This document shows, piece by piece, positions 17,930 through 27,968 of a stretch of 64,000 nucleotides of DNA. Every line of letters begins with the position of its first letter. Within the stretch, counting starts at the first letter, position 1. The notes below the pieces were generated by a model. The model did not search any database and was not told where the DNA came from. It saw nothing but the letters and a program-made list of their open reading frames with translations. The position numbers and the translations under genes are program-made. Source of the stretch: Mytilus galloprovincialis (Eukaryota; Mollusca; Bivalvia; Mytilida; Mytilidae); NCBI RefSeq assembly GCF_965363235.1, contig NC_134848.1:60474181-60538180 (forward strand), written 5' to 3'.

Positions 17930-20035
17930 CCATAAAAAGTCGAGCATTTGGAATAATCTATATATATGCATGATGCTATTACACCCAGTAGAACCAAATA
18001 ATCCCTTGCCTTGTTGTGCCCTGTCATTAAATTTTGAATTGACATTTCTAATTTGGCCAGCCTCTCTGGAGTTGGTGACACAATTTCCTTTTTGAAATTG
18101 AAAAGGGCTCATATGTAGTATGTTATTGACTGATCTGGGATCAATGAAGATTTTTCTAGGTTGACAATGAATCCCAACCTTGTTAAAAGATTGAGTGTTT
18201 TCTCTCGATCTAATACAAGACTGTATTGCTGTATATTTACTAGTAACAAGTCGTCTAGATATGTCGCTAGCTAGCCTTACATTCTGAATTCTTAAATGAG
18301 CTTCTATTACTGTTACAATCTTTGTAAACACCCTTGAAGCCTGAGATGGTCCGAAACATAGTGCTACAAACTGATACATTTTGCCCTGTATACAGAAGCG
18401 TTGGTATTTTCGATGTGATTTGTGAATGGGTACATGTAAATATGCATTCTTCAGATCTAACACCCAATCTTGAGGTTTTACAAATTTAGGACTTTTGTCA
18501 AAATGTCCATTTTCAAGTGCTGCTACACTAGATACTGGTTGAGGGGTCTCAGGTTGATAACTGCCCTCAAGTCCCCCGTTGTCGTTGCAACTAGAAAAAG
18601 AGTACTGTAAAAACCTTGACCTATTTCGGATTGAGGTACTCTCTCTATTGCACCCTTTTCTAACAAGGCGTCTACCTCTGATTAAATAATAGAAAGACTC
18701 TGCATTGGCCTGGGTCTGCTTTACGCCTGTTCAATGAGGTTCTGTCTGAAATTCCAATTTTAAACCATTTTTTAGAATTGTTAAAATCCATTTGTCGTCT
18801 GTTATATTTTCCCGATTCTCTTACAAAAAAACTTCAACCGTCCTCCCACCGGTATCTGGGGAAGCAGCGCTAAAATCTTGGCGTCGGGAACAAAATTTAT
18901 TTTTGGCATTAAAAGACAAACTTATCCTAGGTTTATTTGTTGAATTCTGCTTTGCTGTATATGTAGCCCCTGACTTGAAATCAGATGCCGGTTTCTTTGG
19001 TATTTTGAACCCACTGTCAAAGGAGTAGGTCCGGTAAGGACCGATTTTGGCCTCAAATTTCAGATTCATCTGACTAAAGACTTTGACCACTTTATAAACA
19101 CTTAAGTGTCTATTTCATTTGATTCAATTAATTTATGTGAAAGATTTTAACTAATTAAGTCATTAAAAACGTTCCGATTCAAGCTTCAATATGAAAAATC
19201 TACCAAATATGCTGAAAAACTGTCACTTTTCAGATGGTTTTTGTCAAAAATGAAAGTGGCCGCATCCGTGTTCATCGTCAACCTTTATATATGTTATGTT
19301 TTATCATTAAATACAACTTACATTCCAATATGTAGGATGAACACGAATGTGGACATTTTCGTTTTACACGGAAACCGTCTAAAATTTAACTAAAATGCTA
19401 GAATTATGAAGATTTCAGTAATTTAGCATGTCTTACTGGTGCTAGTACCCGATAAAAACAGCCCATATTTATGAAGCAGAAGCATTCTACTGTCCATTAA
19501 ATAATTAAAAGTTTACATTTTAACAATTTTGTAAAACTGCTATATTTTGGGGCCAAAAAGGGGTCGTACTGGACCTACTCATTTCCATTTCTTAAAACCA
19601 CTGTCATTTGTTTCAATGGTACAGCAGATATCAGGGTTAATATTGGTCTGCGAGCAGCACTACAAGCCTCGTCTGTGACTTACAGTTTCTGACATAGACA
19701 CTCCCGTTTCGGGTTCTGTATGCCTTTCAACTGCCAGTATGTTCAGATGTTGTCTTAACTTTTCATTCAAAGATGAACACTGTTGCTCTTTATCAGCAGA
19801 CTAAGCATTAATACGACCTTCTAAGTCATAAACATCTTTTTTCTTTGAAGACATTTTCTTACCGCTACGGTCTTGTTTCTTTTCGTCCGCCATGTTGAAA
19901 GTTTCTGACATATCAAAAGCGCTTTCTTTGTCTGCAACAATATCAGAGACACGTTTTTAAATCAAATCTTGAAACAACAGAAGTTGTTCAAGAACGTCTG
20001 GACTCTTTCGCGCAGAAAATAAAACTGATTTGGTA
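17930..20035 (-). pseudogene. DIRS-like retrotransposon relic (gag-RT part)
   Basis: Read on the minus strand from 20035. The likely gag start is at 19893 (MADEKKQDRSGKK), then EGRINA followed by an in-frame stop, then SADKEQQCSSLNEKLRQHL. After the MITE at 19025-19597 it continues with DSGFKIPKKPASDFKSGA and FSAASPDTGGRTVEVFL (19090-18821). Further down are KGAIERVPQSEIGQGFYS and VATTTGDLRAVINLRPLNQ, then LDLKNAYLHVPIHKSHRKY and FVALCFGPSQASRVFTK (18463-18270), the RT boxes of DIRS-type elements. Later blocks (for example PDQS and ARDF-type segments) are readable only by changing frame. No tyrosine recombinase was found; the element abuts the Penelope-like relic at about 17900. It is broken by stops, frameshifts, deletion of most of gag and the MITE. 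Confidence 0.75.
19025..19597. mobile_element. MITE with ~30-bp TIRs, copy 2 (inverted)
   Basis: Ends GGAGTAGGTCCGGTAAGGACC and GTACTGGACCTACTC; internal stem GTGGCCGCATCCGTGTTCAT with GATGAACACGAATGTGGAC. It is the reverse complement of 14751-15322 along its whole length. Outside it, the words CCACTGTCAAAG (left) and CCACTGTCATTTG (right) suggest a duplicated target of about a dozen bases within the DIRS gag-RT region. Confidence 0.8.
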
Positions 20036-20044
20036 GGGTGACGC

Positions 20045-20460
20045 ATGCGTCTTGGTACCTGTACGAAAAATTCCAGGCGTATTTACATGGATTCTAGACA
20101 GATTTTTTTTAGAGGGAATCCGTTTAAAGTACACCTGTACACGAAGAATCTTTCTTACATGAATTCCAGGCGGATTCAGGGCGGAATAGGGCCGAAATAT
20201 GCAAATTTATCCGCCTGTCTTAGGGGAAAATAATTCCGTCTGATTCAAAGGAAAAATGTTTCTAAAAAAATATCCGCCTAAAGAGACGGAAAATATATCC
20301 GCTTAAAGAGACGGAAAATATATCCGCCTATAGAATTTGGAAAAAATGCGCCTTAAGAATTGGAAAATAATCAACCTTAAAATATGAAAAAAATTCAGGC
20401 TTAAGAATATGAAAAAAAGTCTGCCATCATTAAAGGAAATTTTTCCTTCCAAAGATTCAG
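20045..20460. repeat. Degenerate tandem repeat, TCCGCC(T)AAAGAGACGGAAAATA
   Basis: Units of about 24-28 bp (ATATCCGCCTAAAGAGACGG) are best preserved at 20265-20345 and fade to both sides. Similar words (GACGGA, TCCGCCTTAATTCCG, GCGGAATTC) return at 25320-25490 on the far side of the LINE, so the two blocks may be one older repeat separated by later insertions. Confidence 0.6.
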
Positions 20461-20904
20461 GTTTTTACCTTTTCTAAGCATTCTTGCAAAGAAAAACTAA
20501 GACGTCATACAAATAAAATACTAAAATAGTTATCAAACTTGATCGACTGTATTAAGCAACTTCAGTTCACGTACAAAATGTATATAATTTTGACATTTTT
20601 AGTTCTTCACAATTTCTTCATTTTCAGTTATTAGTCATATTACAATGTCTCTTCAGTGTTTTTCGAATATAAAGTACTATCAGTTATATATTATGTCTTC
20701 ATCATCTGAATATCAGACACAATCCTTCCCGTGATGGGTTAAGTATCATACCATCATAACATATATGAGAAGAACATAACCCGTGTCATGCCTACAACTG
20801 GTTTTAAAATAAATGTGTTTAGTTCCGATGCAAAGACCCTATAAGTGAATCAATATTAACGCCAAAATATGCAATATGTAATGACCTGACAACAGTTTTG
20901 TAAC
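20461..20904. other. No gene seen
   Basis: AT-rich, without recognisable repeats or exons. Confidence 0.35.
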
Positions 20905-21287
20905 TATAAAAACGAATATGTGGTATGATTGCCAATGAGACAACTATCCACAAAAGACCAAAATGACACAGACATTAACAGCTATAGTCCACCGTACGGC
21001 CTTCAACAATGAGCAAAGTCCATACCGCATAGTCAGCTATAATAGGCCCCGATAAGACAATGTAAAACAATTCAAACGAGAAAACTAACGGCCTTATGTA
21101 TGTAAAAAAATGAACGAAAAACAAATATGTAACACATTAACAAACGACAACCACTGAATAACAGGCTCCTGACTTGGGACAGGCACATACATTAATAATG
21201 TGGCGGGGTTAAACATGTTAGCGGGATCCCAACCCTCCCCTAACCTGGAACAGTGGTATAACAGTACAACATAAGAACGAACTATAA
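20905..21287 (+). repeat. Dispersed mussel repeat R1, long copy
   Basis: GTGGTATGATTGCCAATGAG, then CACAGACATTAACAGCTATA, CACCGTACGGCCTTCAACAA, ..AACCCTCCCCTAACCTGG and ending ..AACGAACTATAAAAG. It is cut at its 3' end by the LINE, whose first readable codons begin immediately after. Confidence 0.75.
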
Positions 21288-21301
21288 AAGATGTCTTTAA
21301 T

Positions 21302-22250
21302 ATGCTGAAGTTAAAAGCATGTAATATTTACTGTATCCAGGATACATACATGTATTTTACAAGTGATTTAGAAAATAGTATTAGATCTATGTGGGGATAT
21401 GAAAGTTATTTTTCTTCTGTCAGTTCCAATTCTAGAGGAGTTGCTATATTATTCAACAATAATTTTGAGTTCAAAGTGTTAAAAGAAAAAAAAGATATAA
21501 ATGGTAACTATTTGATTTTAGAAATTTTTGTAGAAAATCAAAAAAACTACTTTAGTGTGCTTATATGGACCAAATATGGATAGTCCTGATTTTTTTGATA
21601 ATATTATGGGCATGGTTGATGATTTTGAAAATGAAAGTTACATAATTTGTGGTGACTTTAATCTTGTACAGAACCCTTATATAGATTATTGTAACTACAA
21701 ACATACTAATAATCCTAAGGCTAGAGATAGTATTTTAGGAATCATGGAAGAAAGAAGTTTAATAGATCCATTTAGGGAGCTTTATCCCAATGTCCAAAGG
21801 TATACTTGGAGAAAAAGAACTCCATTTAAACAGGCTAGATTGGACTTCTTTCTTCTTACAGATAATATGTTAAATAGTCTCAAAAACTGTGAAGTACATC
21901 CAAGTTATCGTTCAGATCATTCTATGGTATTACTTGAACTGGAATTTAATCCTTTTATTAGAGGAAAAGGTTTATGGAAGTTCAACAACTCCTTACTTTA
22001 TGATATAGAATATATAAATACAGTTCAACAAAAGATTAGTGAAATCAAAGCACAATATTGTGCACTAGTTTATGATTTTGACAATATTGATGAGATGGAT
22101 AATGAAGATATTCAAATGAGAATTAATCACCAACTTTTTCTTGAAACTTTATTAATGGAAATCAGGGGGAAAAGTATTTTTTATTCCAGTTACAAAAAAG
22201 GGAATCTGAAAAAAGGGAAACAACTTTACGAAATGAAATTATACAGTTAG
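21302..22250 (+). pseudogene. LINE endonuclease (APE-type) region, frameshifted
   Basis: 21302-21583 and 21555-22250 are two overlapping frames of one domain, with a +1 shift near 21570. The first has NIYCIQDTYM (the Q-E/D-T catalytic block) and SSNSRGVAILFNN. The second has YGPNMDSPDFFDNI, IICGDFNLV (GDFN), YTWRKRTPFKQARLDFFLL and SYRSDHSMVLLELE (SDH), all catalytic or structural motifs of the AP-endonuclease fold. The first 20-30 residues of the domain are missing. A frame change near 22235 leads into the RT part. Confidence 0.85.
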
Positions 22251-24879
22251 AGGAGAATGTTGACGAACTTTCAATAACTAAACTTGAGAGCAAAAAAATT
22301 GAACTTGAGCAATTACGTATTAAAAAATTAAAGGGTAAAATAGTCAGATCACGTGTTCAATGGATAGAGGAAGGTGAAAAACCAACAAATTATTTTTGTG
22401 GACTGGAGTCAAAAAATTTTATGAGTAAAATTATACCAAAAATTGAAAGAGATAATGGGGAAATACTTACTGATCAGAACAAAATTTTAAAAGAAGTAAA
22501 ACTTTTCTATGAAAATTTATATAAGAAGAGAGATAACTCAAGTTCGGTAGCTGATCTGAAAGAAGATCTTAAAAATGTAAATGTTCCATTACTGTCTAAT
22601 GATGAGAAGGAGAGCTTTGAGGGTAAAATCACAGTCAAAGAGGCTGGACAGGCATTAAATTGTCAGTAATACAAAAGCAAGGAATTATTACTTGCCTTCC
22701 AAAAGGAAATAAACCACGTCATTTTTTGAAAAATTGGCGTCCTATTTCACTTTTAAACACTGTCTATAAAATTGGGTCAGCAGTAATTGCAAACAGATTT
22801 AAGACTGTCCTTGACAAACTTATTAATCTAGGTCAGACTGGTTTTATCAGTGGGAGGTACATAGGAGAAAGTATATGGCTTTTATATGATATCATGCAAT
22901 ACACAGAAGATCACGAAACACCTGGACTCTTGTTGTTAATTGATTTCGAAAAGGCTTTTGATTCTATTTCTTGGGATTTTTTGCTAAATGTTTTAGAGTT
23001 CTTTAATTTTGGGGAATCAATTATCAACTGGATAAAAGCTTTTTATAATAATATCAAGTCTGCAGTTATACAAGGGGGTAACCTTTCTGAATTTTTTAAC
23101 ATAGGTCGAGGCTGTCGACAAGGTGATCCCCTTTCACCTTATCTTTTCATCCTTTGTGCTGAGATTCTTGCACTAAAGATAAGAGGTAATAAGGAAATTA
23201 GTGGTATTGAAGTAACTCAAGTTGAGCATAAGTTGTCACAGTTTGCTGATGACACTTCATTGATTTTAGATGGTAGTGAAAAATCTTTATATGAATCCTT
23301 ATCTGAATTGGACTGGTTTGCAAAAATATCTGGTTTAAATATAAATTTTGAGAAAACACAAGTAATTTGGTTTGGAAGTAAAAAGTATAACAAGGAAATT
23401 TTATGTCCCGACGTTAACCTTTCATGGGGGGAGACAACTTTTAAACTACTTGGGATAAATTTTGATGTGGACTTAGACAATATTGTCAACATTAACTATA
23501 ATGATAAAATTATACAGATTAAGAACATAATAAAACAATGGTCAAAAAGAAACCTTACAGTGATAGGTAGAATAACTGTGATAAAAACTCTTGTTTTACC
23601 TATTTTAAACCACCTTATTATGTCTTTGCCTAATCCTTCAAACAGTGTATTCCAAGAAATTAATGACATTTTTTATTCTTTTGTATGGAATTCTCCTATT
23701 CATAGAGTGAAGAAGGACATATTGATTAAAGAATATTTGGAGGGAGGATTAAAAATGATAGATCTTTATAGTTTTACCATGGCACTAAAATCATCATGGA
23801 TAAGAAGGATTTTTCAGAGAGATAATAAGTGGCAAAGTATTTTGATGTCAGATATTGATAAAAATAAACTTTTTAATTGTGGTGTTCAGTATATCAAACA
23901 AGCTAGTTTATATATCAAAAACAGTTTTTGGAAATATGTATTCAGAGCCTGGGAAATGATTACTGATAAAGAAAGAAATATGGACTATGAATATTTTTTA
24001 TCAAGTCCTATTTGGTTTAACAATATGATCAGAATTGGTAATAAACCTGTTTTTTATCAACATTGGTTTAATCATGGTTTACAATATGTTAATGATGTAA
24101 TAGATGAACATGGATGTTTTATTTCATTAGAATTGTTACAGCAATGTTATGATATCAATGTTTAAATTTTTTGAATTACATGAGTGTTATTTCTGCTATT
24201 AAAAAAGCAGCAAACAATTACAAAAAAGGTTCATATAAGTTATGTTGTCAATTTATTCCAGCTTGCTTACAAGTCTTTTTTAAAAGTAGAAAAGGTACTA
24301 AAGATATGTACAAAATACTCATAAGTAACAAGGTAACTCCAACAGGACAACTGAAGTGAAGTTAAATATTAGGTGAAGATCTCATTTGGAAACATATATT
24401 CAAACTACCTTTTACAGTCACTGTCAATACAAAACTACAGTGGCTTCAGTACAGAATCAACCATAGAATTCTTGCCACAAATAAATGTTTATGTAAAATC
24501 AAACTTATCGATAACCCTCTATGTACTTTTTGTAAATTAGAAGATGAAACTATTGAACATATTCTGTGGAATTGTGAGATTATCCAAAATTTTTTACAAG
24601 ATATAGATTATTGGTGGGGTAAGCCTGCCATTGAATAAGTTGAATTTTATTTTTGGAGATATATCAAAAGTTCGAAAAGGTGACCCATATAATTTGATTT
24701 TTCTATACATGAAACAATATATATACTACAGTAGATGTTTTTCAAAAGATCTTTCAGTCAGTGCCATTAAAGAAAAGTTAAAATATATGTACAATTTAGA
24801 AAAAATAATGGCAGTCAAAAATAAGAGACAAAAACACTTTGGTACCATGTGGAATGCATTTAAAGTATTATTTTTATAA
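22235..24879 (+). pseudogene. LINE reverse transcriptase and C-terminal region, deleted and frameshifted
   Basis: 22235-22669 continues the linker (RVQWIEEGEKPTNYF) and ends ..VKEAGQALNCQ. The sequence then resumes in another frame with QKQGIITCLPKGNKPRHFLK. In relatives about 40-50 residues lie between these points, including a KSPGSDGF-type block, so a deletion of very roughly 130-150 bp is inferred. 22660-24165 holds WRPISLLNTVYKI, LLLIDFEKAFDSISW (A box), GCRQGDPLSPYLFIL (B box) and SQFADDTSLIL (catalytic FADD). After a stop at 24166 another frame gives LQYRINHRILATNKCL and CTFCKLEDETIEHILWNC (knuckle, 24520-24580), ending at 24879. Confidence 0.85.
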
Positions 24880-25271
24880 TTCAATTTGTCATTTGTTTTT
24901 ACAATCTATATTTATTGTCAAAACTAACATAAAATATTATTGTATCTAATAGCACAATTTATTATGTACTGAAAATCTTACGGGATATTTTTTAACCTCT
25001 TCCTTTTTTTCTTTTTTTTTTTTATAACATTCTTTACAATTCTCAAGTGCCACACAGTGGTACATAAACATTTAACTCTAATTATATTTTCTTCTGTATT
25101 TTCTTGCTCCTTTTTTTTTCTCATATAAATAGAAAAAATTAATTTACAACAATGTGTATTGTCATAAATAAATATATATTCAAATGTATCGCTAATACTA
25201 CTTACTGTATGTATGTTTGATGTGTTGTATTTGTTGTAAATCTTGAAAATAATAAAAATAAAAAAAAAAAA

Positions 25272-25650
25272 AGTCCAGCATTCCATCTATAATATTTCTT
25301 TTACTACAGAAATCCTGAAAACTAAACAGGAAAGTAGTAAACATTTCGCCTAAGGTCTATGAAACTTAAGACGGATTTTTGTCAATATTCCATGTCCGCC
25401 TTAATTCCGTCTATAAGTCTTAATTTTTAGGTGGATTCCACCTGGGATCCTGCTATTTTTAAGCGGAATTCACCTACTATTCTTATACGGGTGACTATGA
25501 TTATATGATTGGGATGAGGGTCATCAAGGCGTTTTAATTTTTTACGAGTCTGAACAGTCAAAGAGAGATAAATCCTATATGTAAAGTATCAGGTGGTAAG
25601 TAGAAAATGAATGAAAGAAAATTGCATATTTGGTAATAAAAAAGTTAAAG
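25272..25650. repeat. Relic related to 20045-20460, then unassigned DNA
   Basis: AAGACGGATTTTTGTC, GTCCGCCTTAATTCCGTC and AAGCGGAATTCACC share words with the tandem block left of the LINE. 25500-25650 holds nothing recognisable. Confidence 0.4.
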
Positions 25651-26519
25651 AATGAGTGTCAATGTGTAATACAAATTCAAAAAGCTCAATAACACGCTCT
25701 ATTAAACTTATTGTAATTTTAATAACGATGTTTTAAAGAGTATAACTGAATTGTTTCCTTGTTGACAGTACTTATAATGTGGAAATTGTATTATTAGAAA
25801 TTAACATATGAATGTCAATAAGTTCAAATAAAATAAGGAAGAATTACATTTGAAAAAAACAAATTCAGTAAAAGGATTGTAAAGATTCAATCGACATTAT
25901 CTATAAACTTAGTTCGTCATACAATCTGAACAAGTGCTTCTCTAAATATTCAATAAGAAGTCCAATTTAAATTGAGTTTATCGATCAGTTTGGAACTTTG
26001 TAATCCACCACTTGCATTGAACAAGGTATGAACTCTTTTAATTAGTTTCTGATTCTGTGCATGTTTTCTTTTCACTAAATTTTAAAAATTGGTATCCCAT
26101 TTCAATAGCTGCAGTGTGAGTCGTCCAATGATTTATTTTCAGAGACTAATTAAAAAAAAAAGTATTTAAACAGGCATCGAAATAATAAATTGTTAAATTA
26201 TGCAAAAAGGATAATTGTAACATAGGTCAAACACAATTTCGTGCGTGTTATGAAGTAGAAACAACCCTCATTTAAAATGCAAGACCAATCATAGTGATCA
26301 CAAGTACCGTGTTTCTTACAGAAATAGTTCAAAGTTAAATCAAATGGAAGAACAATCAAAGAAATGGTACCAAAAACGTCTATTTAATAAAGATAACAAA
26401 ATGCATCACTTCAAAGTTAATGTGAAAAAAAGAAAGCTATACAAACTACAAAAAGTCGAACATTATCTACCAAAACAAACGTCATATTCCTAATCGGTAC
26501 AGAGCAACACAAACATACA

Positions 26520-26765
26520 TGGTAGGAAAACGGGTGCCACATGTGGAGCAGGATCTGCTTACCCTTCCGGAGCACCTGAGATCACCCCTAGTTTTTTGTG
26601 GGGTTCGTGTTGTTTATTCTTTAGTTTTCTATGTTGTGTCATGTGTACTATTGTTTTTCTGTTTTTGTCTTTTTCATTTTTAGCCATGGCGTTGTCAGTT
26701 TGTTTTAGATTTATGAGTTTGACTGTCCCTTTGGTATCTTTCGTCCCTCTTTTAAAATGACAACA
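26520..26765 (+). repeat. Dispersed mussel repeat R3
   Basis: CCACATGTGGAGCAGGATCT, CTTCCGGAGCACCTGAGATC, GCCATGGCGTTGTCAGTTTG, CCTTTGGTATCTTTCGTCCC. I recognise this as a very common Mytilus sequence. It is absent at the equivalent position of copy B (about 56150), so it inserted after the duplication or was lost there. Confidence 0.8.
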
Positions 26766-27954
26766 AGTTGGATTAAGAAACCAAAACTGTATAAACATAT
26801 AAAACATATAACACACACATACAACTGACTAAAATATTAAAACAAACAAACAAATCCAACAAGGACGACAACAAAAATGTTTGTGTAGTTGAAAGTTTTA
26901 TGCAGAAAGACGCCGAATAAAATGTTTTTGTAGTTGGTAGTACAAACTTTGAACGGTGTAAACTTTCGCAATGAAAGAAAAAATAGGTAAATAGAAATAC
27001 AAAGGTAATTAACGTTCAAATAATACTGTAAACACGTATTAAGTCCCAGTCGCACCTCAAGAAACACCTGCACCACCTATTATCGTCAAAAGTCCTATGA
27101 CGAATGCAATGAAATAACAAACATTAAAAAAATACGCTTGGACGTTTTACATTTGTTAGTAAGATGTTTGCTTTGGTTTTGTTGTGCTGTGACTACAGTT
27201 CACTGACGCCTTCACTATCTCATATATAAGCTTCTTTAAAGGGTCATTAGCTACGAGATACATACAAAATAAAATTTAAATTATGATTTTTTTGTTCAAT
27301 CATGAATGAAAGTAAAATAGTGAAATAATAATTCGCTAATAACAGCCATTATGGTTCAAATTTGTCAAAATATGATAAGAAACATCGATGATACGTATGC
27401 ATGTTAACTTTAATTTTACCTCTTAGGTAGAATTGAAATATGCATGATTGACGTGTTAGACTTTCAAAAGAAAAGAATGTAACCTAATAAAAGTTAAACA
27501 ACGGTAAATCATTTGATTGACTGATTCAATCCACAAAACAAAAATTCTTATGCAGTTAAAACCAAAAAAATATCACTTATTTGTTAAACCTTAAAATCGA
27601 AATAAAAAACACATAGACAGATCCATGTGTACAAGTTCCATTTACTATCTACTGTATTTATGTTTATGTTTATATCGTGTGATAAGACCGTTGGCTGTTT
27701 TCGGGGTAATCTCGATAGTTGATAAGATGGCTTCTAGACTAAAATTCACACAAAATGAAGGTACATAGTATCGTATCCTTGCCCTGTAAATCGTTGGTTT
27801 TAGACTTTTTGGAATTTGGATAAATGTTTTACATGGTAATTAATCTAAAATGAGCATTTAAGTCAAATCGGTGAACATACATTTGACAACTAGTGCCCCT
27901 TTAACTTTTAATCTGGCGAAATGACATTTAATATATTTGGTTGATCTTTATTTC
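26766..27954. other. TLR 1 upstream region (probable 5' intron or promoter)
   Basis: Mostly homologous to 56160-56947. 27630-27782 (CCATGTGTACAAGTTCC to CGTATCCTTGCCCTG) has no counterpart in copy B and could hold a copy-specific 5' exon or an insertion. No CDS seen. Confidence 0.45.
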
Positions 27955-27956
27955 AG

Positions 27957-27968
27957 GTAATTCTTGAA
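27957..27968 (+). other. 5'UTR start of TLR 1 coding exon (splice acceptor at 27955-27956)
   Basis: GGTTGATCTTTATTTCAG precedes GTAATTCTTGAA and the ATG. The same acceptor (CTTTATTACAG) stands 12 bases before the ATG in copy B, so an upstream non-coding exon is likely in both genes. Confidence 0.65.

Larger units (their letters stand above)
21288..25271 (+). mobile_element. L1/Tx1-like LINE, 5'-truncated and defective
   Basis: The left end lies inside the endonuclease domain (first codons read DVFNMLKLKA) and abuts repeat R1. The right end is an A-rich tail, AATAAAAATA followed by about 12 A, at 25246-25271. It encodes an APE-type endonuclease, an RT and a C-terminal CCHC-like knuckle, in that order. 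No clear target-site duplication was found. It carries at least two frameshifts, an internal deletion at about 22665 and stops, so it is not autonomous. Confidence 0.85.
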
